Positions 1 through 9,662 of a DNA stretch of 64,000 nucleotides are shown in pieces. Position numbers and translations under genes: made by a program. The number at the start of each line of letters is the position of its first letter. The stretch's first letter is position 1. The DNA lies in NCBI GenBank assembly GCA_934047225.1, contig OW204004.1:9986401-10050400 (forward strand), in the 5' to 3' direction. The stretch comes from Ypsolopha sequella (taxonomy: Eukaryota; Arthropoda; Insecta; Lepidoptera; Ypsolophidae). The notes below the pieces were generated by a model. It was not told the origin of the DNA. It did no database searches and was given only the letters and a program-made list of their open reading frames with translations.

Positions 1-1650
1 AATAATTTAATTGATTTCCAAAATAAAAAAAAACAATTATTTTGATATGTGTTAATAACATCATCAAAAGTTTTTCCACATACATTGTGTAGATATCGCC
101 ATCAAATATTTGTGTAATTTTTCTCGTTTTTTTGCGTATCAAAAGCTCAAAGAGTAGGTAACGTCATTTTTTCTACAACTTTATGAAAAAGTTTCATTTA
201 ATATTCGAAGTTAGTTTTCAAAATCAAACTTTCCGGGCCCCGTTGCGGAATGAGTATCAGGTCAGATTGAAATATCGTATTGAAATTTCATTTATTGCAA
301 AATTAGGTTCTTTTTGACGTTTGTTTTCATTTCATGCTAAATTAGGTTCTTTTTGACGTCCTTAGTTTGTCTTTACAATCGAAATTCCCTGCGTTCCGAT
401 TCACGACATAATTGATTATATCGCGTCTGACACTCTTTTTTCGCAAAATGATACTGGCCACAAATAGAAGCCGCTGGCTGAAGCCTGAAAAAAAAAAGTA
501 AAAACCGTGCCGCTCTTTGCAAAGTCAATGTGTAATACATTAAATTTGAAACGAAAAATTAAATACATTAATCAGGTAGTAGAAAAAGTATGGGTCGCAA
601 CGAGTAAAAATTAGTTTTCTTACCCTCGGAATGTAAGCTTTCGACGTTCGCCTTCGTTTTATACTCGTCACGAAATATACTATTTTGTCATCGGAATGAA
701 ACGAAATATACGGGTAATGTACTATTTTCAACTCTCAAATCTTGCAGAAGCCTCCCGAGCTAACAATTTTCAAAAACAAGAACAGCAAAAGCTCAACGGA
801 TTTATTAAAAATCCTTTTATGACGGTATTCTGATTAAAAAAAATAAAAGCTTGAAAAGCCCCAGCCATTTTCACTTTATTAACTGCTTTTAAACCGGTAA
901 AGAAAACAAAAACTGCACGAATCAAAAACATAAACTGCGAGTGAATTCTGCATATTATTTTTCAGCTGTGCGGTTGGATTTTTCAACATTTAGCTTTTCA
1001 CAGATTAAAGGCTTTGAAGGAATAAACGGCTTGGCGGCCGCCGCGGCGTTGGCCGATACGTAACAAAAACAACGCATAAACTGACACAGTTTGTCTACTA
1101 AGTCGTGACTATGTGACAGGCTATACATCAAAAATTTGAAGCAAAACAATTGTTTGTGTAGTCGTTTTTATTTAGTGTGTAAGGCAAAACATGCGTTAGA
1201 GACCCATTTTAACTCGATTCACGTGGTAGTAAAGTTATTAGCTAAACAACTCGCACTTAACTCTCGGTAGAGTATCAGTACAAAATATTTCTAAAGATAG
1301 TAGCTGGGAGAGTAGAGTGGATAACGCATGTGGTAAAGTAGCTCGCTAAATAGAACGCTAGTTATCATACTTCTAACTAGCCAAAAACGAAATATTTATC
1401 AAAACGCTGCTACGGAACCAATCCCGATGATTTTTGCTGGCTTCAGAACACAAACGAGTTTTTATATTTTTTATTCATAAACATACGGTAACTACGCATT
1501 TGATTGAACCATTAGAAAAGAAATATCCTCAATCAATAAAAATAAATAAAAAAAAGCTTTTAGTTATGACTTTTAAGAGACTGGCTGGACGATTGTCTCC
1601 TGAAATAACGTGCAAATCACAGTCCACACACTTTACACTCACTGATATGT
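1..1650. other. Non-coding AT-rich stretch, no gene recognised
   Basis: No open frame here carries a recognisable domain; the longest frames are about 60-70 codons and look random. A 21-bp direct repeat lies at 300-320 and 339-359 (AAATTAGGTTC...). A short GC-rich patch sits at 1030-1050. Confidence 0.5.
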
Positions 1651-2010
1651 GAATTTTATTTTTATTAATGTCGCTCCAAGCAAAAAAACGCGCAGTGTGG
1701 GAAAAGCGGATTCAGTGTGAAAGAGAAAAAAAGTATGTTTTTTATTTTTATAAAAAAAACAAATACAGCTAGAAAAAATTCTAAAATCCGGAATCTAGAC
1801 ATTGTTAAAACCCATCCAAAAATATATGTTTGAGTTCTCTACATGATTCCTGTTTGTCACTTTTTAATAAGTAAATATATCTATTGAGGAAAATTTATTC
1901 AAACATGTTTTCCAAAAATAAAACCCAAAATTATATAATCAAAATACTATACCAGAATTTTATTGAAATTTTTCGTATATTTCAAGAAATACAGAGAAAA
2001 AAGGTTTTAT
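1651..2010 (+). repeat. Dispersed repeat family R1, copy 1
   Basis: About 360 bp that recurs at 42026-42490 (same strand) and in part at 62880-63060 (opposite strand). Shared landmarks are the block with TCGCTCCAAGC, the poly-A-rich centre, the CTAGAYATTGTTRAAACCCATC motif, and ACATGTTTTCC near the end. It has no coding capacity. It is probably a non-autonomous transposon; its exact ends and class are not clear. Confidence 0.6.
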
Positions 2011-2045
2011 TTAACAGACGATTATAAAACCCCAGCAAGATGTGT

Positions 2046-2490
2046 GCTGGTTAAGCCTTAAGAGGCGTCATTACGTGCAAACCTCCATACAAACGCTGTC
2101 AACACATTGTGGAATGTCTATGGAATGTTATTATAATATTTTAGGCTGAGTCCATTAAAATAATCTAGATCTATGTTTACGTCGAATTAAAAATCGTAAA
2201 ATTTGAGTAATATCATAACAACAAACTCCTAAAATACGTAAATTTAACGTTTTTTTACCAACATTTTCCATCCGTGCTTTTATTGTTTTAGATAAAATCA
2301 AAAAATGAATATGGGTCAAACATTGAAAATGTTATCTAGATTAATAATATAATAACCAAAAATAATGATTGAAAACGTCCACAGTCTTGCCGAAAGTGGT
2401 TTCTCCTGAAACAAGTTTTCAATTTTGGGCTGGCGACGAAATCGGCACGATTGTATTGTCCTCGCAAGTTTCATGGAGCATGCATGCATC
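2046..2490 (+). repeat. Dispersed repeat family R2, copy 1
   Basis: This segment matches 35245-35690 in reverse complement, collinearly. It starts in AAGAGGCGTCATTACG, passes through a block reading TATTATAATATTTTAGGCTGAG, and continues to a block containing GACGAAATCGGCACGAT. The match shows a mobile non-coding repeat of about 450 bp. No terminal repeats were identified. Confidence 0.6.
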
Positions 2491-2499
2491 TAGCGAAAT

Positions 2500-3450
2500 G
2501 AAACAGCATGACATTTGGCCACGCCCACAACTGAGTTGGTTGCGTCATGACGACCATCCTTCGAGAACAAATATGGATCCACACCTTGTCTTTCAAACTT
2601 CCAAATCACAGAAGCGGGTTTCAAATAACTTTTAGAACACATATTGCCAAAACTATATTTGTATGTCTACTATATAGATGCCTACGCCCCTTTCCCCAAA
2701 GATTTGACAAACAAACGTTCCGCAAAGTTGCTGCTTTGGAGGAACCCTAATAAAAGGGTTCGTCATGTCATGAATAAGTTTCGAAGCACTTTGTAATAAA
2801 ACTAAAAATAACGCTATCAAAGTTTTGCGATACCACACAAATGAAACTTTGGGTGACTGTGCAAACAAACAGAACCCGTTTTACTGGTGTTACCTTAATG
2901 AACAGTGACATAAAGGCAGACAAACAACATTAGCACCAATGTAGATATAAAGATTTATGGGACAAAATAACAAGGGAAAAACATTAAAGGCTTTGCGGCG
3001 TCGTAAATAATTTTGTTTGCCATTTTCTATGGATGAAGGAAGGTATGGGTGAGCCATAAAAGTCGTTTCAAAATCTTAGGGCCATTTGCACACTCTAACC
3101 TGCCCAATTCGCACACGCGGGGTGCGGAGTTCAAGCCCTGTGCCAGCCCCTGCACATTCGCGGCCCCATGTGTTTGCTTGCTTCTTTGACTCAAGTGTGT
3201 CGTCGGCAGTTCGGCACTGCACTGGACGACCGTATCTGTCAGGCTGATATCGGGTGACCGGAAGATTGGCACATACCTAAGCCAACGTGTGTTGACCATT
3301 CAATGAGAGAACGTAGCCAGTCTAAGCCCAATGCCGCAGGGGGCGCTTTAGATTAGATAGTTGTAATTAATTGTTTATTTAACCTCGTTTTTACTTTCTG
3401 TTTTTTAAATGCTTTAGTTTTATTGTAATTATATTTAGATTCTTGTATTT
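2500..3450. other. Non-coding stretch, no gene recognised
   Basis: Only small frames without known motifs were seen. The part from about 3060 to 3340 is clearly richer in GC than its surroundings and could be a degraded retroelement tail, but no family could be assigned. Confidence 0.4.
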
Positions 3451-3451
3451 T

Positions 3452-3890
3452 TAGGATTCCGTGCCTCAAAACGAAAAACACAACCCTTACAGGATCACTT
3501 TGTTGTCCGTGGCTGTCCGTCTGTATGTCAAGACCCTTTTTCTTGGCCTAAGTTATTGCACTTTGCATATTAAATTTCATAAAAAGTTATGTCACTTACA
3601 AGGGAATCAAAACCTATAGGACACTTCAAGTTGACTTAGAAACTTTAAATTTCGTTTACATGTAGATTTTATAGCACACATATAGGAAAGAAACTAAAAA
3701 TTACAAATATTTAAACTTAATAATACCATTTAGACACAAAGTTTAATAAGTCGTAACTGTCAAGTTTAGTTAGTACATCATAACTGCAAGTGGAATTATT
3801 TTACCATGTTTTAAGGGTTCCGTACCCGTATTGTGTGGTGGTACGGAATCTTTTTTGTGCGCGAGTCTGACTCGCACTTGGCCCGTTATT
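3452..3890 (+). repeat. Dispersed repeat family R3, copy 1
   Basis: It begins with a GGATTCCGTGCC-type block, carries a TGTCCGT-rich pyrimidine patch, and ends with the block CGAGTCTGACTCGCACTTGG before a T-run. The same head (GGGTTCYRT, AAAGGAACCTTTATG, CCGTCCGTCCG) and tail recur at 46528-46670 and 47073-47808. This is a common style of insect non-autonomous repeat; its class is not determined here. Confidence 0.6.
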
Positions 3891-3899
3891 TTTGTTTAT

Positions 3900-4309
3900 T
3901 TTATGTTGAAAGAAAGAAAATAAATTTATTGGCGCGTTTACAAAACAAAAGAACTTATAGCTAACACAGTAGAAAAGGTTTACTTAAGTAGGGAGTAATC
4001 TATAAATAAAAATAACAACACGACAAAAGTATGTAGCTCAGCTATGTGCCATCCAAAACATGCTTTGGTTGGCGCTGGTTTTCAGCTACCTCCGTTGTTG
4101 TTGCTTAGTAAGTTCCTTATTATGTAATACATTTCTATTAGCAGGATTAAATTTTGTGCAACCTTCATGTTTTTGCCGGTGATAAATGTTCACAGAGGAA
4201 GTAAGTGTTGAAACTTATTACTATTATTATTGAGACCCTGAAAACCGCAATCCAGACAACTAAACGGCGAAACAAGGAGAAAAAAAACAGCAGGTTGTGT
4301 CGGAGATAT
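3900..4309. other. Non-coding stretch, no gene recognised
   Basis: AT-rich, with no recognised gene. A block near 4283-4330 (TTGTGTCGGAGATA...) recurs at 5762-5800, so at least part of it is repeat-derived. Confidence 0.4.
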
Positions 4310-4725
4310 AACCGTATATTATTAAGAGCCCGGTCCGCGACGACGACAACTTTGATGCAAAGCATTTTGTTAAACATTTTTCTGGCCTATATCTCAATGT
4401 TTTTGGAAAAACCAAGGACATACACCACTTTATATTGACCGTCTAAATGAATTTCTAAGATTAACTGATTGAATTGTTTCTCTTTTGCAAATTATTTTGG
4501 TACTTACGAGCCCGTTCCGAATAGTTCTTCATTATGTCTAAGTACCAAAATAATTCGCAAAGGAAAAACAATTCAATCAAATAAATTTTAGGACTTCATT
4601 TAGACGGCCAATATCATTTGGTGTATGTCCTTGGTTTTTACAAAAACATCGCGGTAAAGATGAGAAAAATATTTAAAAATACTTCGCATCAAACGGACGA
4701 AAAATATGGAGCGGGTTCTTAAAGC
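4310..4725. repeat. Large imperfect palindrome (fold-back element)
   Basis: Arms 4399-4506 and 4539-4648 are inverted copies with scattered mismatches around a 32-base loop. Weaker inverted similarity extends outwards to about 4310 and 4725. Landmarks are CCAAGGACATACACC on the left and GGTGTATGTCCTTGG on the right. This is typical of a fold-back or MITE-type DNA transposon derivative. Overlapping short frames are a by-product of the palindrome. Confidence 0.65.
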
Positions 4726-5033
4726 GAAAATATGACCTGAGAAATTCAAAACTAACCCATAGTTTGCAAACAAACAACGCGACAAGAAAAACATTGCCTT
4801 GTGACCATTGCAGTCCTGTAATTTTTTTGAGATATGCTATAACTAGAAACTGACACTGCACTGAGGCTTCGCTATAACAGTTTTCGTTATTGTTGAGACC
4901 ACAGAAATATTAATAGGAATAGAAAGGCCTTAAGGCCGTGACTGCGACGCACCAATGTGATCAATACGTCAAGACGTAACCCACGGGCCTCTCATTTCTC
5001 TACCAAACGCGTTAGAACAAACATATTGTAAAA

Positions 5034-5113
5034 ATGGTGTATTGCAGCGTGGCAAATTGTTCTAACTCTTCAAATAACGCAAATAAGACATCCAAAGGAA
5101 TTTAATTTCACTC
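5034..5113 (+). pseudogene. THAP-like zinc-finger first-exon relic
   Basis: The ATG at 5034 opens a frame reading MVYCSVANCSNSSNN, which has the C-x4-C start typical of THAP domains (DNA-binding domains of P-element transposases and host factors). The frame reaches a TAA at 5103-5105, in the place where the family usually has Ser in GISFH, then continues as FHS. A GTAAGT consensus donor follows at 5114-5119. So this looks like a first exon killed by one nonsense change. No downstream exon was found. Identification rests on about 25 residues and is tentative. Confidence 0.35.
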
Positions 5114-5119
5114 GTAAGT

Positions 5120-6575
5120 AATTGAAACATGTATTTACTGTGATATTTACAGAATAAACCTTGCGGTAAATAAAATTTCAACCTTACCATGAAATATTTA
5201 GCATTGTTGTAGCGAGTAGCGTTGAAATTAGACAATATTTTGTCCATTGCAGGTTATAAAGAGTGTCACACATTGAGTTAGAATATTAACGCCGCAATGT
5301 ATATTTTTTCAAACATTATCAACACGGACCTAATTGTGTCATAGTGCGGCCGCTGGTCATGGCTCTTTACACACATTGGCACAGTGCCATGACGTGTTTG
5401 GTATTTTACATCTAAGCTTCATAGAAATACGGTGTTATTTTGGCTGTATGATGACGGATGAATCTATGTGTGCGTCACGTATGTTTACTAACTAGGCAAT
5501 ACTACGTTATTCCAAAAAGTGGCGACAGAGGTTCTCGAATAAAATTTGTGTCACGCCATCCCCGTGGTTGAGATGAAACAAAGGCGAAAAAAAACTTCAC
5601 TGTTTCATTGTTTACTATATCATTTATTGCACGGAATAACATAAAATCAGTCTAACTAAACCCTTGATGATGTTGTAAAACCGAAACCGGTCAGGTTAAA
5701 TAAGCTCATGAACTGTGAAACGAGTGCAAGTTCATCATCCTGAAAAAAAAAAAAACCGCGGCTTGTGTCGGAGATACAACTGTCTATTATTAAAGCAAAT
5801 ACTTTGTGCCATGTGCTACCTTTTGCCCTCATGTTCAGGTTAGGGAAAGCATTGTTGTTTTACCGTTTTGGACCAGTAACGTTTGCAAAAATCTTATTTT
5901 CATCTACATCTGTTGCACTACATACGATGATACAACATACTTTCTCATTTCGCTAATATACGTAAGGGATCATGCTTGCTTGTAACAATATTAAATTTAC
6001 TATTTTTAGTTATTCGACACTGCATGTTGTGGCATTAGATGTCAATCACGTAGAAAAGCATTAATATGTGAACTTTCTGCTGGCAGCGCGCGCATTAACC
6101 TTATGGAGTCGTTAAATTTTTTTATTATAAATGAAAATTTATTTATCATGAATGATAACTAATAACAAATAATGAACGGTTAAAAACGTTCAGATCTGTA
6201 AGAAAAAAAAAATATTAATCCTTCGTCAAAAATAAAAGGTTATCATGAACTTGTTTTCTTCACGAAAGAAGTCTCCTGTCTAAATACTTTTATTGAGTAC
6301 ATACTAAATACGAAAATGCCTTGATCTGCGGAATTTTTTCCTGACGTCGATCACGGAAGTGACGTATAAGTTCTGAATTGGACCCTCTATCTATCTGAGG
6401 CGCGAACAAAAGTACAAACCTCACAAAGTCACAAAGTAAATAAGAAAACCCTCAATCCAAAAGTCTACAACTGTTACGTACATAAGCGGTGCGATCAGGC
6501 AATGCTGTACTAACTCTGATTAGGTTTTCACAATTTTTGTACTAGTACTTGTTCCTATATTTTTGTATTATTTTA
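5120..6575. other. Non-coding stretch, no gene recognised
   Basis: AT-rich sequence with only short random frames. The segment 5762-5800 is related to 4283-4330, so repeats contribute. No RNA gene or coding region could be supported. Confidence 0.4.
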
Positions 6576-6581
6576 TTAAAT

Positions 6582-6795
6582 GTATGGCCGAGTGGTGGGG
6601 TGCTCGCCACTAACCCAGAGGTCGTGGGTTCAATCCCCATGGTGTACATTCATTTGTGTTAGGTCTCGTTTAGCTGTTGGTCCATTTGTGCCCGAAGAAC
6701 GGCGATAGGGCTTACCACCCATCACGTTTCAGACGTAAAAATCGTGAGTGAAAAGCGGGTGTACTAATGTGGTGACTGTGACTTGCATTTCAAAA
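6582..6795 (+). repeat. tRNA-derived SINE
   Basis: The head has RNA polymerase III promoter boxes: an A-box-like TGGCCGAGTGG at 6585-6595 and a B-box GGGTTCAATCC at 6626-6636. The body contains the block GATAGGGCTTACCACCCATCACG. That body recurs at 31911-31995, 32084-32270, 33287-33452 (minus) and 54576-54957 (minus). It ends in an A/T-rich tail. It is a short interspersed element, not a functional tRNA: the acceptor stem does not pair. Confidence 0.75.
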
Positions 6796-7556
6796 CAATT
6801 TTTTTTTTCTCTTTTATATTTTTATTTTAAATAATAGAAAACGATTTTTTTTTACTTACGAGACTCATTCCTGCAGTCTGTTATACAGTTTTGCAGGGCA
6901 TTATTTTAAAAGATAACATTTGTTTCCTGTTTAATAATTTAAATAAATAATAAATAAATAAGTAAATATTTTTCTTTCTGTATTGACAGATTTTGACCAA
7001 TGCAGCGCTGCGTTGACACTTCTACCGCTACAAGATATAACGTGACATCAACTAGAAAGAACGCAAGGTCTAGGTCAAAGCACTTTCCTTGAACAACCTG
7101 GAAAAGGTATGGCAAGAATAAAATAAATACATAAAACACATCAAGAAAAATATCGAATCAAAGTCTCTAAATGAATGTTTTTAACGGAACTATATTTCTT
7201 TTATAGTTTCGAAACTTAGTAAAAACAAAAAGGAAGTTCTCTGATTGTTGTCCTTTGCTAAATTGGTATTTCTGACTGATTTGATTATGCAGGCTTTCTA
7301 TGGCCACAAACTTCGCGCCTTGATTGATCCGTGGCTGACCAGTAACGGGCAGTTCCAATCCGATGACACAAACTGGGATCGTATATCCTAATCATACTTA
7401 ACCCGACGTCGCCGTAGTTTTATTTGTCGTAACATTTTACAGCTTCCGATCGCTCGGCCCGAGGTTATTTCAGTTTTCTTTTTTATTTTCACATTAGTTT
7501 GGACCTCGTAAGAAGGCGCGTGTAAAGTTAGCTAATAACTGCCTAGTAACCACATA

Positions 7557-7945
7557 GAAGTACTACTAAAATCATTGAAAAAATTATTAAATTCCTGACT
7601 CTAGTTTTTTTTTCTCATGGATTCTTTTGATTGAGTATTTACTTTTTGTACACTTTTTTAACTAATCTTGGTCGAGGACTAGATATTCATAAATAATGTA
7701 TATAACTAAAGGGAGAAAAATATTACGAAGCACTTTTAGAAAGAAGAAAGAAACACTTTTATTACTGCAACAGCTACATACTTACAATCCCAGTCGCCCA
7801 ATGGAAGGACTACTAAAATTATAAAATTCCCGACTCATTTTTTTTTCTCATGGATTCTATTGATTGAGTATTTACTTTTTGTACCCTTTTCTAACTGATT
7901 TTGGTCGAGGACTAGATATTTATAAATGATGTTTATTAGTGCGAT
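7557..7945 (+). repeat. Direct duplication of about 140 bp
   Basis: The segment 7557-7705 is repeated at 7806-7940 with small changes. Both carry TTTTCTCATGGATTCT, TGATTGAGTATTTACTTTTT and GGTCGAGGACTAGATATT. The spacer is about 100 bp. No coding potential is visible. It may be two nearby insertions of one element or a local duplication. Confidence 0.6.
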
Positions 7946-8339
7946 AGCCACACACTTACAAATACAGTTATATATCTACATGACACCTAACTTGAGTTTA
8001 GATTTTCGTCGCTAAAAACAGTTAGTCATTATAAATGAAATCGTTATATTCGGTACCGTAGTAGTTACAAATTATAAAATTATAGATACAGTTAATTATT
8101 TATTAATGATTACAAATTCTCGGTGCGTCTGTTGCTGACTCAGCGATGTGCTGAAGGTGTGAGCCCTCATCTATGATTTTCAGTCAGCGCCTGGTGGTGA
8201 CTCATTAGTGTACCAGTTGAAGCGCGGCGCTGTGCAGTGGGCAATAAATAAATAATAACAGTAATAGCTACTGTTAGGTGCCATCGCGCAGAAGGGATGA
8301 AGAGGGAAAGAGGAGCCTTCAGGACATCAAAGTGGTGCT
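7946..8339. other. Non-coding stretch, no gene recognised
   Basis: AT-rich to 8110, then gradually GC-richer towards the LINE relic that follows. The latter part may be 5' sequence of that LINE. No domain was seen. Confidence 0.4.
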
Positions 8340-9092
8340 AAAGGAAAAGGATCCCGACCTTTGTGGCGAAGGACCTACGCAAGCTCCCGCCAGTTACCTT
8401 TGATCATATTGATGTTACCAGACTGTTAAGGGATATAACATCCCTTCGATCCAGCCTGACCGCATAAGAGCTGAAGTTCGAAGCCTCACAAACCACCATG
8501 GGTGAGCTGCGTGTCGAGGTCGATGCGTTGCGCAAGACGACATCGGTATGTAAGTCACCTGAGACTTCGAACATCAACACCCGTCGAGGAGCGTTTTGCG
8601 CTGGCGATAGCTTTGAGTCAGCAAATTAACCAACCGTCGACTCCGTTGCCCAGCGCCCCGTGCCTCTTTCAACCCGTGTCACCCCCGCCCCTCACTCCGC
8701 AGTGATGACACCGGTGTCTACTTACAGTTCATCTTAATATGCTGCTGCTGCCGCCAGCAAATCTACCAACAGGCGGCAACCTACTACACTCATCGAGAGG
8801 GGGCTTTTGTATCATAAATTTAAGAGTTGCCGTGTGCCCCTTTGCAGTGCGAACCCCGGACCGTCATCAAAATGGTCGGGCCGATGACAAGGGTTTCATC
8901 TTAGTTGAGAAGAAGAAGAAGAAGATGCCTCATCAACGTAACCAGTGCGGAGCTGCACCGACCAGACCGGAAAACTTACAACTTACTCTACCCTCGACGC
9001 TGTTGTACGTGTCCCAACTGCACTTCACCACCCAGTCAGCGGATTTGTTGGAGTACATTAAGAAGAAAACCAACATGAATGTATCTAAATGA
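8340..9092 (+). pseudogene. Truncated LINE ORF1 (Gag-like) relic
   Basis: Conceptual reading in shifting frames gives a stretch of the type VTFDHIDVTRLLRDITSL, then a Ser/Pro-rich linker, then FILVEKKKKK and finally LYVSQLHFTTQSADLLEYI. This matches the layout of the first protein of arthropod non-LTR retrotransposons: a coiled-coil N part, a variable linker and an RNA-binding-fold C part. In-frame stops (after SLTA, for example) and frame changes show it is dead. The copy ends near 9092 and no ORF2 follows, so it is truncated. The family is inferred from motifs only. Confidence 0.55.
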
Positions 9093-9256
9093 TTTTTGTA
9101 TTATACATTACGAGGAGATCATTTCCTGATTCTTGTTTGATATTAAGTTAAATTAAAACTTGGATGACAATTACACGTTTATACAAAAAATTTAACCCGT
9201 TCAGTGCACGTCAAACTCACGCTTCGAGAGATTTGTACACAGTTGTAAGATATACA

Positions 9257-9261
9257 AGTAG
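9257..9261. repeat. Target-site duplication AGTAG of element A (left)
   Basis: AGTAG directly precedes the first LTR base at 9262 and is repeated at 29046-29050, right after the other LTR. A 5-bp duplication is usual for BEL/Pao integrases. Confidence 0.85.
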
Positions 9262-9662
9262 TGTAACCGCGAGGTTACAGGAATGCAGAGCTGATGGGAT
9301 TTGAGGATTGACACGGGAGAATTGTGGAAGAAACGTGAGTGAACTAACCTTTGTTCTGGATGGTTCTGGATGGGCCGGCGAATGCGCCGCGTGGCGTCCC
9401 TCCTTGTTGGGCTGATTGAGCTGGTCTCGGGCAGGGATGAGCAGGGGTATTGGTTCGTGGAGTAATGTGAACACGACACTGGTATGAGCGTAGGTACGCG
9501 AGATTTATCGGCGGGTCAAAGGTGCGCGGCGCGATGTGTGTGCACACGTGTGTTTCGGGAGACGTCTGCCGCGGAACAGAACGAACAAGCGCCCAGCGCG
9601 CGAGTCGATTGGCGCGAGACTACGCATGCGCATGCGCATCCGTCACGCTTGTGGCGTGAACA
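9262..9662 (-). repeat. 3' LTR of element A
   Basis: 401 bp with TG...CA ends, matching 28645-29045 without a difference that I could see. The last 43 bases of the pol frame (9620-9662) lie inside it. It contains the palindrome TGCGCATGCGCA at 9627-9638, an NRF-1-type site. It is GC-richer than the surrounding DNA. Confidence 0.9.

Noticed and set aside
955..1149. 64-codon minus-strand frame with an Ala run
   Set aside because: No leader, domain or similar copy; the Ala run comes from a local GCCGCCGCGG patch.
6582..6650. tRNA gene candidate on the plus strand
   Set aside because: It is the head of a SINE; no closed cloverleaf could be drawn.
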